Positions 34,356-45,456 are shown, numbered from the stretch's first letter. The stretch: DNA of 64,000 nt from Nissolia schottii (GCA_003254905.1 QANU01111626.1:1-64000), one strand, 5' to 3'. Program-made: numbers and translations. The notes: a model not told the origin generated them from the letters alone.

Positions 34356-37300
34356 TAGCTGTGCTACACGTACACCCTAAAATCATACACCATACATACA
34401 CCCCGTATTATACTTCAGTGGCCCCCTCACAATAACCACCCACTAACCTCTCTCTCCCACTCACTAGCGCGTCCCACACATGCGTAGCCTTCAAACTTTC
34501 TCTTCCTTGCCTCGGAAATAAGGATTGCACCACAATAAAGTCTGGTCCCTCTCTTCGATCTCACATCCCTCTCATCAGCTCTCGTCGATCTCTCTTCACT
34601 ATCGTCTTTTTTCAGCAAATACATCGTGCTCACTGCACAAATATTTAGCAGCAATCACAAAGAAACAAACGCTGGTAAGTGCATCGAAGTTGAGTTCACC
34701 TTTTAAGCTTTTGAATTAAATTTTTTGATGAATGTATGTCTGAATGGGTTTAGTGGAAACACAAGCATTGTGTAAAACATTGTGAACTACATCAATGTTG
34801 TAAACGGTACTTAATGTTTATGCACAACGTCATCTAATGTTTGTGGACAACGTCATCTAATGTTTGTACACCCTAATCAGACATCATATTCTGCACTATT
34901 ATTTTACTATACATTAAGTAATATGCATATATGTAAAGTTTATGCATTATAATGTATACAAGTGTTAGTAAAATCTTTTGAATTAAATTGGTGATGTTAA
35001 TTGTTCATTGCTGTATAAAATGGCTCTTCCACAATCACTTGAAGGGGCATCTATTGCTAGTCACGCCTGCAAATATGCTTCACATAATCCAACACGAGTT
35101 CAAAGTTTGTGCACGGTGTCATGTAAATTTTGTGTATTTGTTGCTGTAAAGTTTGTGCATCGTCTGGTCAAACACTATTGGTGTACTACTCACGCATGAC
35201 AGTCGACTTCCAAACCAACAAGAAGGTTCTAGGAGAAGCACATAGTGTAGTTGTTATGGAAGAAGCACACATTGAAATTTATGTAGCCTACGATAATGAT
35301 GCGCAAACCAGTTATGGTTTTTGGTTTAGGGTTTAGGGTTTATGCAACTTGGTTTATCTAAACTAATTGTTATAGAATTTGTCCATTAAATTTGAGTAAA
35401 ATGTCCATGAAAGATCCTGCAAAGTACTCCTTGTTTCGTTCTTTTATTTTGATACATCGTGATTGCGCATCAGTATATACAAAGTTTGTGTTATAGTGAC
35501 CCTAATGTTTGTGTTATAGGGGGTATAAAGTTTGTGCAGCCAAATATGCTGAATTCTCCACTAAAAAAAAACTCTACCCCCTGTACATACAATATAGGAC
35601 AATGTTTGTGCACAACATGATATAATGTTTGTGCATATGCCAGTTTAAAGTTTGTGCACTTATAATACATCAGATCTTTATAATACATTATGCACAACAC
35701 GTAGTATTTATTCATGAGAATATATAAGAAGTTTGGGTCAAAAATATTTATATTGTTTATGCATTAATTGTTGAAAGGTTGAGAAATCTTTATAATACAT
35801 TATGCACAACACATAAGCAACATGGACTGTATCCTGTTGACAATGTTTATGTACAATATCATATAATGTTTGTGCATATGCCCGCTTAAAGTTTGTGCAC
35901 TTTATAATTCATTAGAATCTTTGTACTACATTATGCACATCACATCACGTAGTGTTTATTCATGAGAATATATAAAAAGTTTGTGTCAAAAATATTTATA
36001 TTGTTTATGCATTAATTGTTAAAAGGTTGAGAAATCTTTATAATACATTATGCACAACACATAAGCAACAGTGACTGAGGCATGTGGACAATGTTTGTTC
36101 ACAATATCATATAATGTTTGTGCATATGCCAGTTTAAAGTTTGTGCACTTTATAATACATCAGAATCTTTATAATACATTATGCACAACACATAAGTAAC
36201 AAGGGTTGAGGTCTGTTGACAATGTTTGTGAACAATATCATATAATGTTTGTGCATATGCCAGTTTAAAGTTTGTGCACTTTATAATACATCAGAATCTT
36301 TATAATACATTATGCACAACACATAAGTAACAGGGGCTGAGGTCTGTTGACAATTTTTGTGAACAATATCATATAATGTTTGTGCATATGCCAGTTTAAA
36401 GTTTGTGTACTTTATAATACATCAGAATCTTTATAATACATTATGCACAACACATAAGTAACAAGGGCTGAGGTCTGTTGACAATGTTTGTTCACAATAC
36501 CATATAATGTTTGTGCATATGCCAGTTTAAAGTTTGTGCACTTTATAATACATTAGAATCTTTATAATACATTATGCACAACACATAAGCAACAGGGGCT
36601 GAGGCCTATTGATAATGTTTGTGCACAATGTCGTATAATGTTTGTGCATGTGCCAGTTTAGAGTTTGTGCACTTTATAATACATCAGACTCTTTATAATA
36701 CATTATGCACAACACATCAAGTAATGTTTATTCATGAGAACATATAAAACGTTTGAGTAAAAAATAATAATGTTTGTTTATGCATTAATTGTTGAAGGGT
36801 TGAGAATGTGGCAAAAAGCACATCCTCTTCCCCCAAAAAGACAGAACCTATGGCCTGTTTATAATGTTTGTGTACATGCCCATCTAATGTTTGTGCATAT
36901 GTCCATGTAAAGTTTGTATAATCAATCTTCTATGATATTTGTCATTGATGAATGTGCATTAGATCATATAAAGCTTCAGAGCACTAGAATTTCACAGGAA
37001 CGTAAGGAATAACACTCTCCATCGAAATCAACACAAAAAGGCAGAACAATTACCACGGTTCTCTTCAGTGCCATTTTCAATCAACAACAAATTCTGATTA
37101 TGATTATCAACGTTAGATTGTGTAGGTTCTTTCGATTTTCATGCTGCTATCAGTTGAAATGAGCTCACGACTTTGGTTCTATGCATTGAATCTCAAATTT
37201 CGTATTCTATTACGTAATGACACTGACTACGTTGAGCAAACTCGCGTAGGAGAAGCATTTACAACGTATAGTATAATCCGTATTAAATGAGATTGATACC

Positions 37301-37360
37301 GTATAAATGGGAGGTGTATATACCGGTGTATGGAATATAGGTGTACACAGACACTTTTCG
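34356..37360. mobile_element. 3.0-kb non-autonomous Mutator-like element with internal tandem arrays (copy B)
   Basis: A perfect 9-bp duplication ATTATTGAC flanks it (34347-34355 and 37361-37369), the size used by Mutator-like elements. Ends are TAGCTGTGCTACACGTACACC and, reversed, CGAAAAGTGTCTGTGTACACC. After a pyrimidine-rich stretch (34430-34660) comes a long tract of GTTTGTGCA-containing repeats, organised from about 35490 to 36720 into units of about 245 and then 130 bases. No transposase frame exists. Copies A and C share both ends and the repeat word. Confidence 0.8.
35490..36730. repeat. Tandem array inside element B: 245-bp units, then 130-bp units
   Basis: The landmark ATATAATGTTTGTGCATATG recurs near 35621, 35861, 36110, 36241, 36371, 36502 and 36632. 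Spacings are about 240, 249, 131, 130, 131 and 130. The long units carry an additional segment (GTGTTTATTCATGAGAATAT..) lacking in the short ones, so the short unit probably arose by deletion and was then amplified. Confidence 0.85.
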
Positions 37361-37369
37361 ATTATTGAC

Positions 37370-38133
37370 CATGCAAAAAATGAGGGGGTTCTAATGGGCA
37401 CAAGATAAAGAAATAAGTAGTTTTAGTTGGTGATGAGAAATTATGTAATGGACACTAAATAATTGTCTCAAGATTTGATAAAAGAGGAATATAACGGTCA
37501 CAAAGCTAAATGTGACTAGGGTAGTTAAAACTCAAGATTCTCTTTTTTAGTATCCATTCGTCTAGCATTAAATGTCACTTTGACACATACATGTAAATTA
37601 AGAAATTAATCAATTTAAATATAATTAGAGAATATATTAAGTGTTTAGATTAAATTATCTTTGAACATTTTTGTTTCTCTCATCATTGTCTTTCTTCAAT
37701 TAAAGCACATGGTGAGTTATTACAAGGATAAAATTAGAGAAACAACAATTAATACTTCTTTAATTTAATCAAATGACAACGAACAAAGTTTTAAATAAAA
37801 GTATCATCTAATATTAAATGGAGGGAGTAATAGAGATTAAAAACTTTCATGAAACTTGATTAAATATTATGTACAATAATAAAGTGGTATCCCCAGATAC
37901 AAATTGCTTAATTCATAAAGCTCAAATTTAAGATTACTACTTAAGAGTTGGAGGCAAGGATTGGAGGCCTAGAGCATCTTACCATTTTAACTAATTACGT
38001 GTTACTCCTTCTAATCCAAAATAACTACTTTCATATTTTAAGTTCATTTACAAATTAACGTATGTGAATAAATTTAAAAAGTGAAAATCACAATTATTTT
38101 AGCAAATTTTATTTTTGGTTTGATCATTAGTTG
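37370..38133. other. AT-rich spacer, no gene seen
   Basis: No open frames of note and no recognisable repeat. Confidence 0.5.
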
Positions 38134-39231
38134 GTTAGTGCTAGGGGTGGGAACAGGCCAGACCAGGCCTGTTTCATTAATCTTCGGCCTGAGCCTGGCC
38201 TGTTAACTGTTATAGGTCAATTTTCTTAGCTTGCCTGTTTACTCACAAATGTTCATTTGTGTTTACACAAAAAATAAACTTATTATCCACTAGACTAGCA
38301 TTACTTTTTGCAATATTTTATACAATCATATTAATTAATATAATTTTATTATTTAATTTTTTTAAAGAAACCCTAATCTAAAGAGTCCTTAGGACTCTCC
38401 CACACTCACACACTCATCTCATCTGAATAATGTGAGAGAGTTTTGCTGACATTTTACTTTTTGTTTTTTGTTGGTAAAATGTCATATATCAGTAATAGAC
38501 CTACCTGTATATTTTTTTATTATAAAAAAATAAAAAATAAATATTAAAATAAAATATGCAATTTTTAATTTTTCAAAAATAATCATAACAAAGTATTATT
38601 TTTGTTAATAACTTAATTTCTTAATATAATAATATTCTAAAGTAAAAAAACTAATATATATAGAGGTATTTCTTGAGAGAAGGGAGAGAGTTTAACTGAA
38701 TATATAACATTTACTATATAACAAGTAAGAGTGTATAAATTTAATATGAATCAAAAAGACATTTTCAATAAAGAATTGAAACTATAAAGTTGCAAGCTGC
38801 TTGGGTATGCCCATGAAGAAACAGATCAAAAGATAAGTCTGAGCAACGTGAATATCCTTTATGTGAGAGGAAAATCAAATTTTCATCCATTGATTTTATC
38901 TTAAGAAACCAAAGTCTATATCGCGAAAAAGTTTGCTCAACTTTGTTATGTATATCACCAATTCTCTTGCCTAGTATGTGATAGTAAGATCATAAATAGA
39001 ATATATGACATTTGACCAACAAAAAATAAAAAAGAAAATGTCAGCAAAACTCTCTCACATTATTTAGATGAGATGAGAGTGTGAGTGTGGGAGAGTCCTA
39101 GGAACTCTTTAGATTATGATTTCTTTAAAAAAATTAATAAATATGATTGCATAAAATGTTGCAAAAAGTAATGCTAATCTAGTGGATAGAGCATTACTAA
39201 AAGAGCAGTGCTACATATACACCCTTAAAAC

Positions 39232-40388
39232 TGTGAATGCTCATGAAGAATGTTTTGATGAAGACAAATGAAGCAAGTTTCCAAAGGTCCAAGAAAGCTC
39301 AAAAATATCTAGTTATAGGATCTAGGAAATATGTTAAAGGTGATGTATATCAACTCTCATCTTAAGCTCCTTTAGATGGCTCTTAGAAAGGAATTTTGAT
39401 TCTTACCTTAAAGAATATTTCAAACAAAACCAAAGAATCAAACAAAAGAAGAGAAAGAATGAGTTTGAACAAAACCCTAGAGACATTCGATTGAATCATA
39501 TAGATCCATTCGAATGTCTGATGAACAAGACATTCGAATGTCTTATGAACAAAGGTAATCCGAATGGGATAATCGAATGTCTAGGGTTTTGATGCCTCGG
39601 TGATCTCAGTACAGCAAGGTACATTCGAATGGCTGACCTAAATCCATTCGAATGTCTCAGGCGCATTTAATGCTTAACGGCTATATTAGGTGAGACGTTC
39701 GAATGGGCCATTCGAATGGATCGAGTTCTGAGCTGCAAAACGGCTAGTTCTGATTGCTGACTTCAGATGCATTAAATGCACAACGGTTAGAATCATTTTG
39801 GGCAAAATAAATACGCATCAAACTCACCAAGAAGAGGTTGACAATTAATTCCATAACACCTAACATTCTCTTCTTCATTTAATCAAATTCATTGAGCCAT
39901 CTATTTGAGAAAAAGAGAGAGTTTCATACATACACACCTACAGGCCTTCAAATTGTATTATCTACTCTAAAAGAGAGTTTCCATTCAAACACAAATCATT
40001 ATCTTGTAAAGAGGGTGAGGTATCCCTCTCAAGTGATTAGGGTGGTATCCCTAAGGGAATTTGTTGTGAGGCTCAAGTAGAGTGCTCATCTTGTAAAGGT
40101 CATCAAGCACCTAAGTTTCAAGCTTGAAGAATAGTGGAAAAATCTTGAGCAGATTGCTTGGGGACTGGAGGTAGATCACAAGGGTGGTTGAACCAGGATA
40201 AATCAAGTTTGCATTCTCTCTATCCCTTAAACTCTTTAGTTTGTGCATGCTTTAGACTATCTCTTACACTACTTATCTTCAAATTGAATCAATATTTGGT
40301 AGCTTCTTGACAACTAAGCAAAGAATTTAAAAATCACCCAATACCCAATTCACCCCCCCTCTTGTGTATTTGAAGCCACTTGGTAACA
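39232..40388 (+). mobile_element. Solo LTR, probably Copia type, 1157 bp
   Basis: Starts TGTGAATGCTCATGAAG and ends GGTAACA (TGT..ACA), flanked on both sides by AAAAC (39227-39231 and 40389-40393). Near the right end CCAATTCACCCCCCCTCTTG is the C-run seen close to the 3' end of many Copia LTRs. No primer site or internal region follows, so the element is a solo LTR left by recombination. It is inserted 27 bases inside element C. Confidence 0.8.
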
Positions 40389-40696
40389 AAAACATACACC
40401 AACATACACCCGTATCATAATACGGCGGGTCCCTCAAATAACTGCTCCGTCCACTTTCTCTCCCACTCTCAGCCACACGCGTGTGAACTCACGCACATCA
40501 CAAAACCTTCTCACTTCCACTTCCTTCTGTTTGCTCTCTTCTCTCTCGTCACTCTCGTCTCTCATCACTATCATCCTTCGTTCTTTCTTCACTTTCGTCA
40601 TTATCATCTCTCATCCCCTCTTCACTCTCATACTCATATAAAAGATTGTGCATTCAAATCACATATATCAGATTCTACACTAAAATCTGATATGTT

Positions 40697-41600
40697 TGAA
40701 TAAAATCACAGTGCTGTAAACAAGTGTTTAATGTTTGTGCATAAGGTGATATAATGTTTGTGCATATTGTCATATAATATTTGTGCACTAAAAATCTGAT
40801 ATCATATTCTACAAAAATATTTAACTATACATTAATTAATATGCATATACGTAAAGTTTATGCATTAGAATGTATAAAATTGTGTGTACACATGTATGTG
40901 AACTAATTTTTATAAACTTTGTCCACTAAAAATGTATAAAGATTGTGGACTTATTTATGTTTGAATAAAATCACAGTGCTGTAAATAAGTACTTAATGTT
41001 TGTGCATAAGGTGATATAATGTTTGTGCACATCGTCATATAATCTTTGTGTACTAAAAATCTGATATCATAATCTACAAAAATACTTAACTATGCATTAA
41101 GTAATATGCATACATGTAAAATTTATGCATTAGAATGTATAAAAGTGTGTGTACACATGTATGTGAACTAATTTTTATAAACTTTGTCTACTAAAATTGT
41201 ACAAAGGCTGTAAACTTATTTGTGTTTGAATAAAATCACAATGTTGTAAACAAATGATTAATGTTTGTGCATAAGATCATATAATATTTGTGCAAAGCAC
41301 ATAGTCATATAATGTTTGTGCACTAAAAATCTGATATCATAATCTACAAAAATACTTAACTATACATTAAGTAATATGCATATATGTAAAATTTATGCAT
41401 TAGAATTTATAAAAGTATGTGCACACATGTATGTGAACTAATTTTTATAAACTTTGTCCACTAAAAATGTATAAAGACTGTAAACTTATTTGTGTTTGAA
41501 TAAAATCACAATGCTATAAACAAGTGATTAATGTTTGTGCATAAGGTCATATAATGTTTGTGCACATAGTCATATAATGTTTGTGCACTAAAAATCTGAT
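40697..41600. repeat. About 266-bp tandem array inside element C
   Basis: GTTTGAATAAAATCACA recurs near 40697, 40963, 41227 and 41497, giving periods of 266, 264 and 270. Each unit contains three or more TAATGTTTGTGCA-like words, the same word that fills copy B. Confidence 0.8.
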
Positions 41601-42323
41601 ATTATATTCTGCAATATTACGTTGTGCAGTCCATTCAAGATCATATTTTGCAACATAGGTCCTTACCACCATTATTAAAGATAGATCTCATCTATTTTAA
41701 AAAGAAAACTAACATTTTATCATCTTAATTTCATTTTAATCAAATTTGACATGATAAGAGGATGAAGATGAGGAGGATGAGAAGGATGATGATGATGAGA
41801 GGATGAAAGAAAGACGAGGATGACGATGATGAACATAACAGAACAAGGATGAGAGGTTGAAGATGATACGTCAAAATGATGACGAGAACGGGGTTCGGGA
41901 TTGGGTGCGCGTTGTGTATAATTATACGTTTTACGTATAATCATCATTAATTGCGTATAAAATCGTATAAAAGAGTAGTGTATGTATGAGTGTATTGTTT
42001 AGGGGTGTACATGGAGCATTTCTGTTGCTAAAATAAGTTTATCTTTTAGTATTCACAAATGTGTAAACATGCCTAACAGGCTTTCGTAAGAACCCTGCTC
42101 CCACCTTTAGTTAGTGCTCCAGTGTGAAATTTTTATATTTTTGGTCGAACGTTATTACATATTTATCAGACACCGCACACCTGTCATATGGCCCACTTGT
42201 AAAATTACCCTATGGGATTTGGAGCGTTCCAGAAGTTTTGTAATAATGCTTTGATGGGCTTGGAGCTCGTTGTTTCCTGGCCACTCATGGTTTTAATAAC
42301 CAGAAGAAACCTAGTGTCAGACC

Positions 42324-42636
42324 TAAGGCTGTCAAAATGGACCTGGTTCGTTTACCCGGTTAAATGGACGGACTTTACATACAAAAAATAGGCCCGCGAA
42401 AATTTGAAAAAAATTAGACCGGCCTGTTTAGACCCGGCCCATGAGCTCGTAAATTTTTTTTTTTTAAGTTTTAAATAATTTTTTTTTAATTTTTTAAACT
42501 TTTTGAAAAAAAATAAATGGACTAACTGGCGACCCGACCATAAACGAGCTAAACCCTAAAAATATGCATATTTTGGCCCGGCCCGTTTAGGCCTGCGGAC
42601 TATAAACGGGCGAACCCACCCATTTTGACAGCCCTA
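42324..42636. mobile_element. hAT-type MITE, 313 bp
   Basis: Ends are TAAGGCTGTCAAAATGG and, reversed, TAGGGCTGTCAAAATGG. A perfect 8-bp duplication GTCAGACC lies at 42316-42323 and 42637-42644. The subterminal regions have repeated CCCGTTTA and GGCCCG words. There is no coding sequence. Confidence 0.85.
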
Positions 42637-43149
42637 GTCAGACCAAAAAAACGAAAAAAGAAAAGATATTACAATGAAGGTTTAAGCATTAGAGTATCTT
42701 GATCCAAAAACTAGCCTAATCAAAGTTAACTCGTTAGAAAAAGAAAAAAAGAAAAATCCTTCACAGACCAAAACAAACAATAAAACTCATTTACACCCGT
42801 CAACGCGTGTCACTATTTCCGGTAATTCCATTTTCGTTAAGTTGCAACTTTTCGTCCTATTTTCAGACAAAACCCACCCCTTGAAGAAACAGACCCACAC
42901 GGGCTCCCTCCCCCTCAACAAAACTACGCCGTTTCACCCTCAACCTCTTGTCGTTTTCCTCCCCCTCCAACAAGATCACGCCACGCGTCACATGACGAAA
43001 AGCGTCGTTGTTATGACGCTGTTTTTGCTGTTTCCACGTTCCCACCTTCTTCCTTCCCTCCCGACCCCAAGAACCCGAACCTGTCATCCCTTTCCTTCTC
43101 TCTTCCGCAGGATGTCCAAAACTAACCCCCCCAAAATCTTTCTCTCTCC

Positions 43150-43412
43150 TCTCACGCTAACCGCATTCATCAATCAATAACTCTCTCAATTCCAATTCCA
43201 ATTCCAATGGCAACACTCCAAAACCTTCTTCCGAATTGAACAGTTGTAGGGGCTCTACAGAGATTTCATACCTTTTAATTATTATTTCTCCTTCTTATTC
43301 ATTTAGGTTGAAAAAGCTTGAGAGTTTCTTTCTGTGAAAATTAAAAGGCATATACTGGGGATTTTGAGAAATTGCAGATATACGGACCTCTTATACGTAT
43401 TTCTGTACGTAG
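43150..43412 (+). promoter_or_regulatory. Probable 5' leader of the RDUF-type gene with a short upstream frame
   Basis: A pyrimidine-rich stretch (TCTCTCTCCTCTCACG near 43141) and a triple ATTCCA repeat precede ATG at 43207. That ATG opens a 10-codon frame ending TGA (43237-43239), out of frame and upstream of the main start at 43413. If transcribed it could lower translation. The transcription start is not determined. Confidence 0.35.
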
Positions 43413-44612
43413 ATGTCTTCACATTGGTGCTACAGGTGCAATGGATTCGTGAGAGTATGGAGGCAAGACATTGCGATCTGTCCCGATTGCGACAGCGGCT
43501 TCGTCGAGGAAGTCGACCCTCCGCCGCCCTCCGTCCACGTCGACGGCCACCGCCGGAGGTTACCGGCGGCCGCTATGTACATGATTGGCCAACAGCACCG
43601 CTCCAATTTAGACAATAACTCGCCGCGCCAGGCTCAGCGACGGCAACAACAGCAACACTGCACGAACGCCACCAACTCCGTCGGCGGCGGTGGTGATCGG
43701 TCACCGTTCAATCCGGTCATCATGATCCGCGGCGCCGCCGAATCCTCGGAGGGAAGCAGCCGCGAAACCGCCGCAGACAGCAGCAGCACCCGCCGTCGCG
43801 GATTCGATCTCTTCTACGACGACGGCCCCGGCCTCCGCCCTCTGCCGCCGAGCATGTCGGAGTTTCTCCTCGGAACGGGCTTGGACAGGGTTTTGGAGAA
43901 TCTCTCGCAGTACGAAAGACGCAACAATCACCACCACCACAGCCACAGCCAACCTCCCCCGGCGTCGAAATCAGCCGTGGAGTCCTTACCGACGCTGGAA
44001 ATCGACGACGAAAATTTAGCCACGGAATCGCACTGCGCCGTTTGCAAGGAGCCATTCGAAATCGGAGCCAATGCGAGAGAGCTGCCGTGCAAGCACATCT
44101 ACCACTCCGAATGCATCCTCCCGTGGCTCGAGATCCGGAACTCCTGCCCCGTCTGCCGGCACGAGCTTCCCCCCGACGAAGATCACGTGCGAAACCATTC
44201 CGCACGTGCGGAAGAGGAAGGCAATTTGGGGCTCACGATCTGGCGGTTACCGGGAGGCGGTTTCGCGGTCGGGAGGTTCTCCGGCGGCGGAAGATCAAGA
44301 GAGAGGGAGCTTCCTGCTGTGTACACCGAAATGGACGGCGGGTTTAGTAACAACCACAACAACGGCGGCGGCGGTGAGGCGAGGAGGGTTACGTGGTCGG
44401 TTTCGTCTTCCAGAGAGAGGGAAAGTGGTGGTGGGTTGAGGAGAATGGTTAACCATTTGTTTGGTTGCTTCAGAGGTGGTGGTGGATCTAGTTCTGTCTC
44501 TAGTGAATATCCTGGACCCTTGAGGAGAAGCGGTGCGGTTCGTTCCAATTTGAATTTGGATCGTTCTCCTCGTTCTCGCAGGACTTGGTCCATGGACGTT
44601 AACAGTGGATGA
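43413..44612 (+). CDS. RDUF1/RDUF2-type RING-H2 E3 ubiquitin ligase with DUF1117, single exon
   Basis: The 399-residue frame is uninterrupted. An N-terminal zinc ribbon (C6, C9, C23, C26, opening MSSHWCYRCNGFVRVW) is followed by a low-complexity Gln/Ser/Gly linker and a histidine run at 173-176. The RING-H2 finger uses C208, C211, C226, H228, H231, C234, C245 and C248. A DUF1117 block follows at about 270-330 (GLTIWRLPGGGFAVGRF, then ELPAVYTEMDGGF), then a basic Arg/Ser-rich tail. This order is that of Arabidopsis RDUF1 and RDUF2, cytosolic or nuclear E3 ligases induced by abscisic acid and needed for drought responses. Which of the two it matches best I cannot tell. The gene is strongly GC-rich compared with its surroundings and intronless, as in Arabidopsis. 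The start is supported by the conserved SSHWCYRC opening. Confidence 0.93.
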   Translation: MSSHWCYRCNGFVRVWRQDIAICPDCDSGFVEEVDPPPPSVHVDGHRRRLPAAAMYMIGQQHRSNLDNNSPRQAQRRQQQQHCTNATNSVGGGGDRSPFNPVIMIRGAAESSEGSSRETAADSSSTRRRGFDLFYDDGPGLRPLPPSMSEFLLGTGLDRVLENLSQYERRNNHHHHSHSQPPPASKSAVESLPTLEIDDENLATESHCAVCKEPFEIGANARELPCKHIYHSECILPWLEIRNSCPVCRHELPPDEDHVRNHSARAEEEGNLGLTIWRLPGGGFAVGRFSGGGRSRERELPAVYTEMDGGFSNNHNNGGGGEARRVTWSVSSSRERESGGGLRRMVNHLFGCFRGGGGSSSVSSEYPGPLRRSGAVRSNLNLDRSPRSRRTWSMDVNSG

Positions 44613-44738
44613 AAATTGCTCCTCACGATGTAGGGGGCTAATAGGGAAGGTTATTATTCAGTTTGTGGTGATGTAATTGGGATTTGATTGAGTGGTGCAA
44701 TGCATTGACAGAAAAAGATTTCTCAAATTTGTCAGAGA

Positions 44739-44874
44739 GGCCATTTGTTTTCAGGTCAGAATTCAGAAGAATACTCTGAATTGATTCGAATTGATTCTCA
44801 CAGTCATTAAAAGAAAATTTTCTCATTGAAAACTCTAGAACCAATTTTAAAAATTCGCACCTGAAAACCAAGCG
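44739..44874. mobile_element. Short MITE just after the RDUF-type gene
   Basis: GGCCATTTGTTTTCAGGT at the left and CACCTGAAAACCAAGCG at the right form an inverted pair about 135 bases apart, with AATTGATTC repeats between. The termini resemble GGCC..TTTTCAGGT MITEs of dicots. It probably lies in the 3' UTR, since the stop codon is only 127 bases upstream. Confidence 0.55.
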
Positions 44875-45456
44875 TACTAGCCGTTGGTTCTCGAACTGGG
44901 GAGTTGCGGCTATATAAGAAGAAATGGAGGCAATAAAATGGCAGAACTGATTGAGACAGAGGAGCAAAAGCTCTACTTTCTGGCAGGGTTTGATGATGGA
45001 CTGAAGCAGCTTAAGCTTAGTAATGTTCTTTCTGTGTTTCCACATTCTTTTATGTCTTTTGTAAAGTTTGATTAGCTTCAGTTTATCTTTGGAGTTAGTG
45101 TCATTTAATGTCATTGTTTACTCAAGGAAAACCCATATAAGTTCAAAACTTGAAATGAACGTTTCGGTGCCATGGTTAGTATATGCCTTATAATTTAGAT
45201 TGAATGTTGGATATACTTGTTTGATACATGGATGCGGATCAGCAGCACCTTTATTTACAAGGAAAAAGGACAATCACACTTGGGATCCATGTCCATATGG
45301 ATACGTGATTATCTAAGAATTATCAAATTGTCATTTCACACTACAAGAAAATTAGTGTTTGTTTCTTATTTTTGCTTTGCGTCTAGTTTTTGTCTCGTTT
45401 TCTTGAGATTTTTTTTGTCATGTTTCAATTGTCCATGTTCATGTTGTGCGTTTGAT

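Larger units (their letters stand above)
39205..42026. mobile_element. Non-autonomous Mutator-like element (copy C), itself hit by a solo LTR
   Basis: Ends GCAGTGCTACATATACACCC and, reversed, AACAGAAATGCTCCATGTAC match those of copies A and B. The flanks ACTAAAAGA (39196-39204) and GCTAAAATA (42027-42035) are an imperfect 9-bp duplication. With the LTR at 39232-40388 taken out, the left end lines up base for base with copy B over about 60 bases. The interior holds a pyrimidine-rich arm (40440-40640), a 266-bp tandem array (40697-41600) and a purine-rich GATGA arm (41750-41870) that is roughly complementary to the left arm. Confidence 0.75.
38142..42109. mobile_element. hAT-like fold-back element with long inverted arms, split by later insertions
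   Basis: An 8-bp duplication GTTAGTGC flanks it (38134-38141 and 42110-42117), the hAT signature. Ends are TAGGGGTGGGAACAGG and, reversed, TAAAGGTGGGAGCAGG. The arms pair over several hundred bases: 38282-38500 matches the reverse of about 39195-38990 (for example CACTAGACTAGCATTACTTT, and GTGAGAGAGTTTTGCTGACA). The outer right arm (42027-42109) continues the pairing with 38142-38280. Element C (39205-42026) sits inside the right arm. Without it the element is about 1.14 kb and non-coding. Confidence 0.75.

Noticed and set aside
41720..41947. Histidine-rich minus-strand frame as a metal-binding peptide
   Set aside because: It is the reading of GATGAT simple repeats in the right arm of element C.
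43720..44626. Several long minus-strand and other-frame open frames over the RDUF-type gene (161, 147 and 122 codons)
   Set aside because: Shadow frames of a GC-rich coding exon; they lack domains and the plus-strand frame has zinc-ribbon, RING and DUF1117 motifs.
44638..45114. 158-codon minus-strand open frame after the RDUF-type gene
   Set aside because: It lies antisense over the probable 3' UTR and a small MITE; the product has no recognisable domain, and AT-rich UTRs often give such frames by chance.
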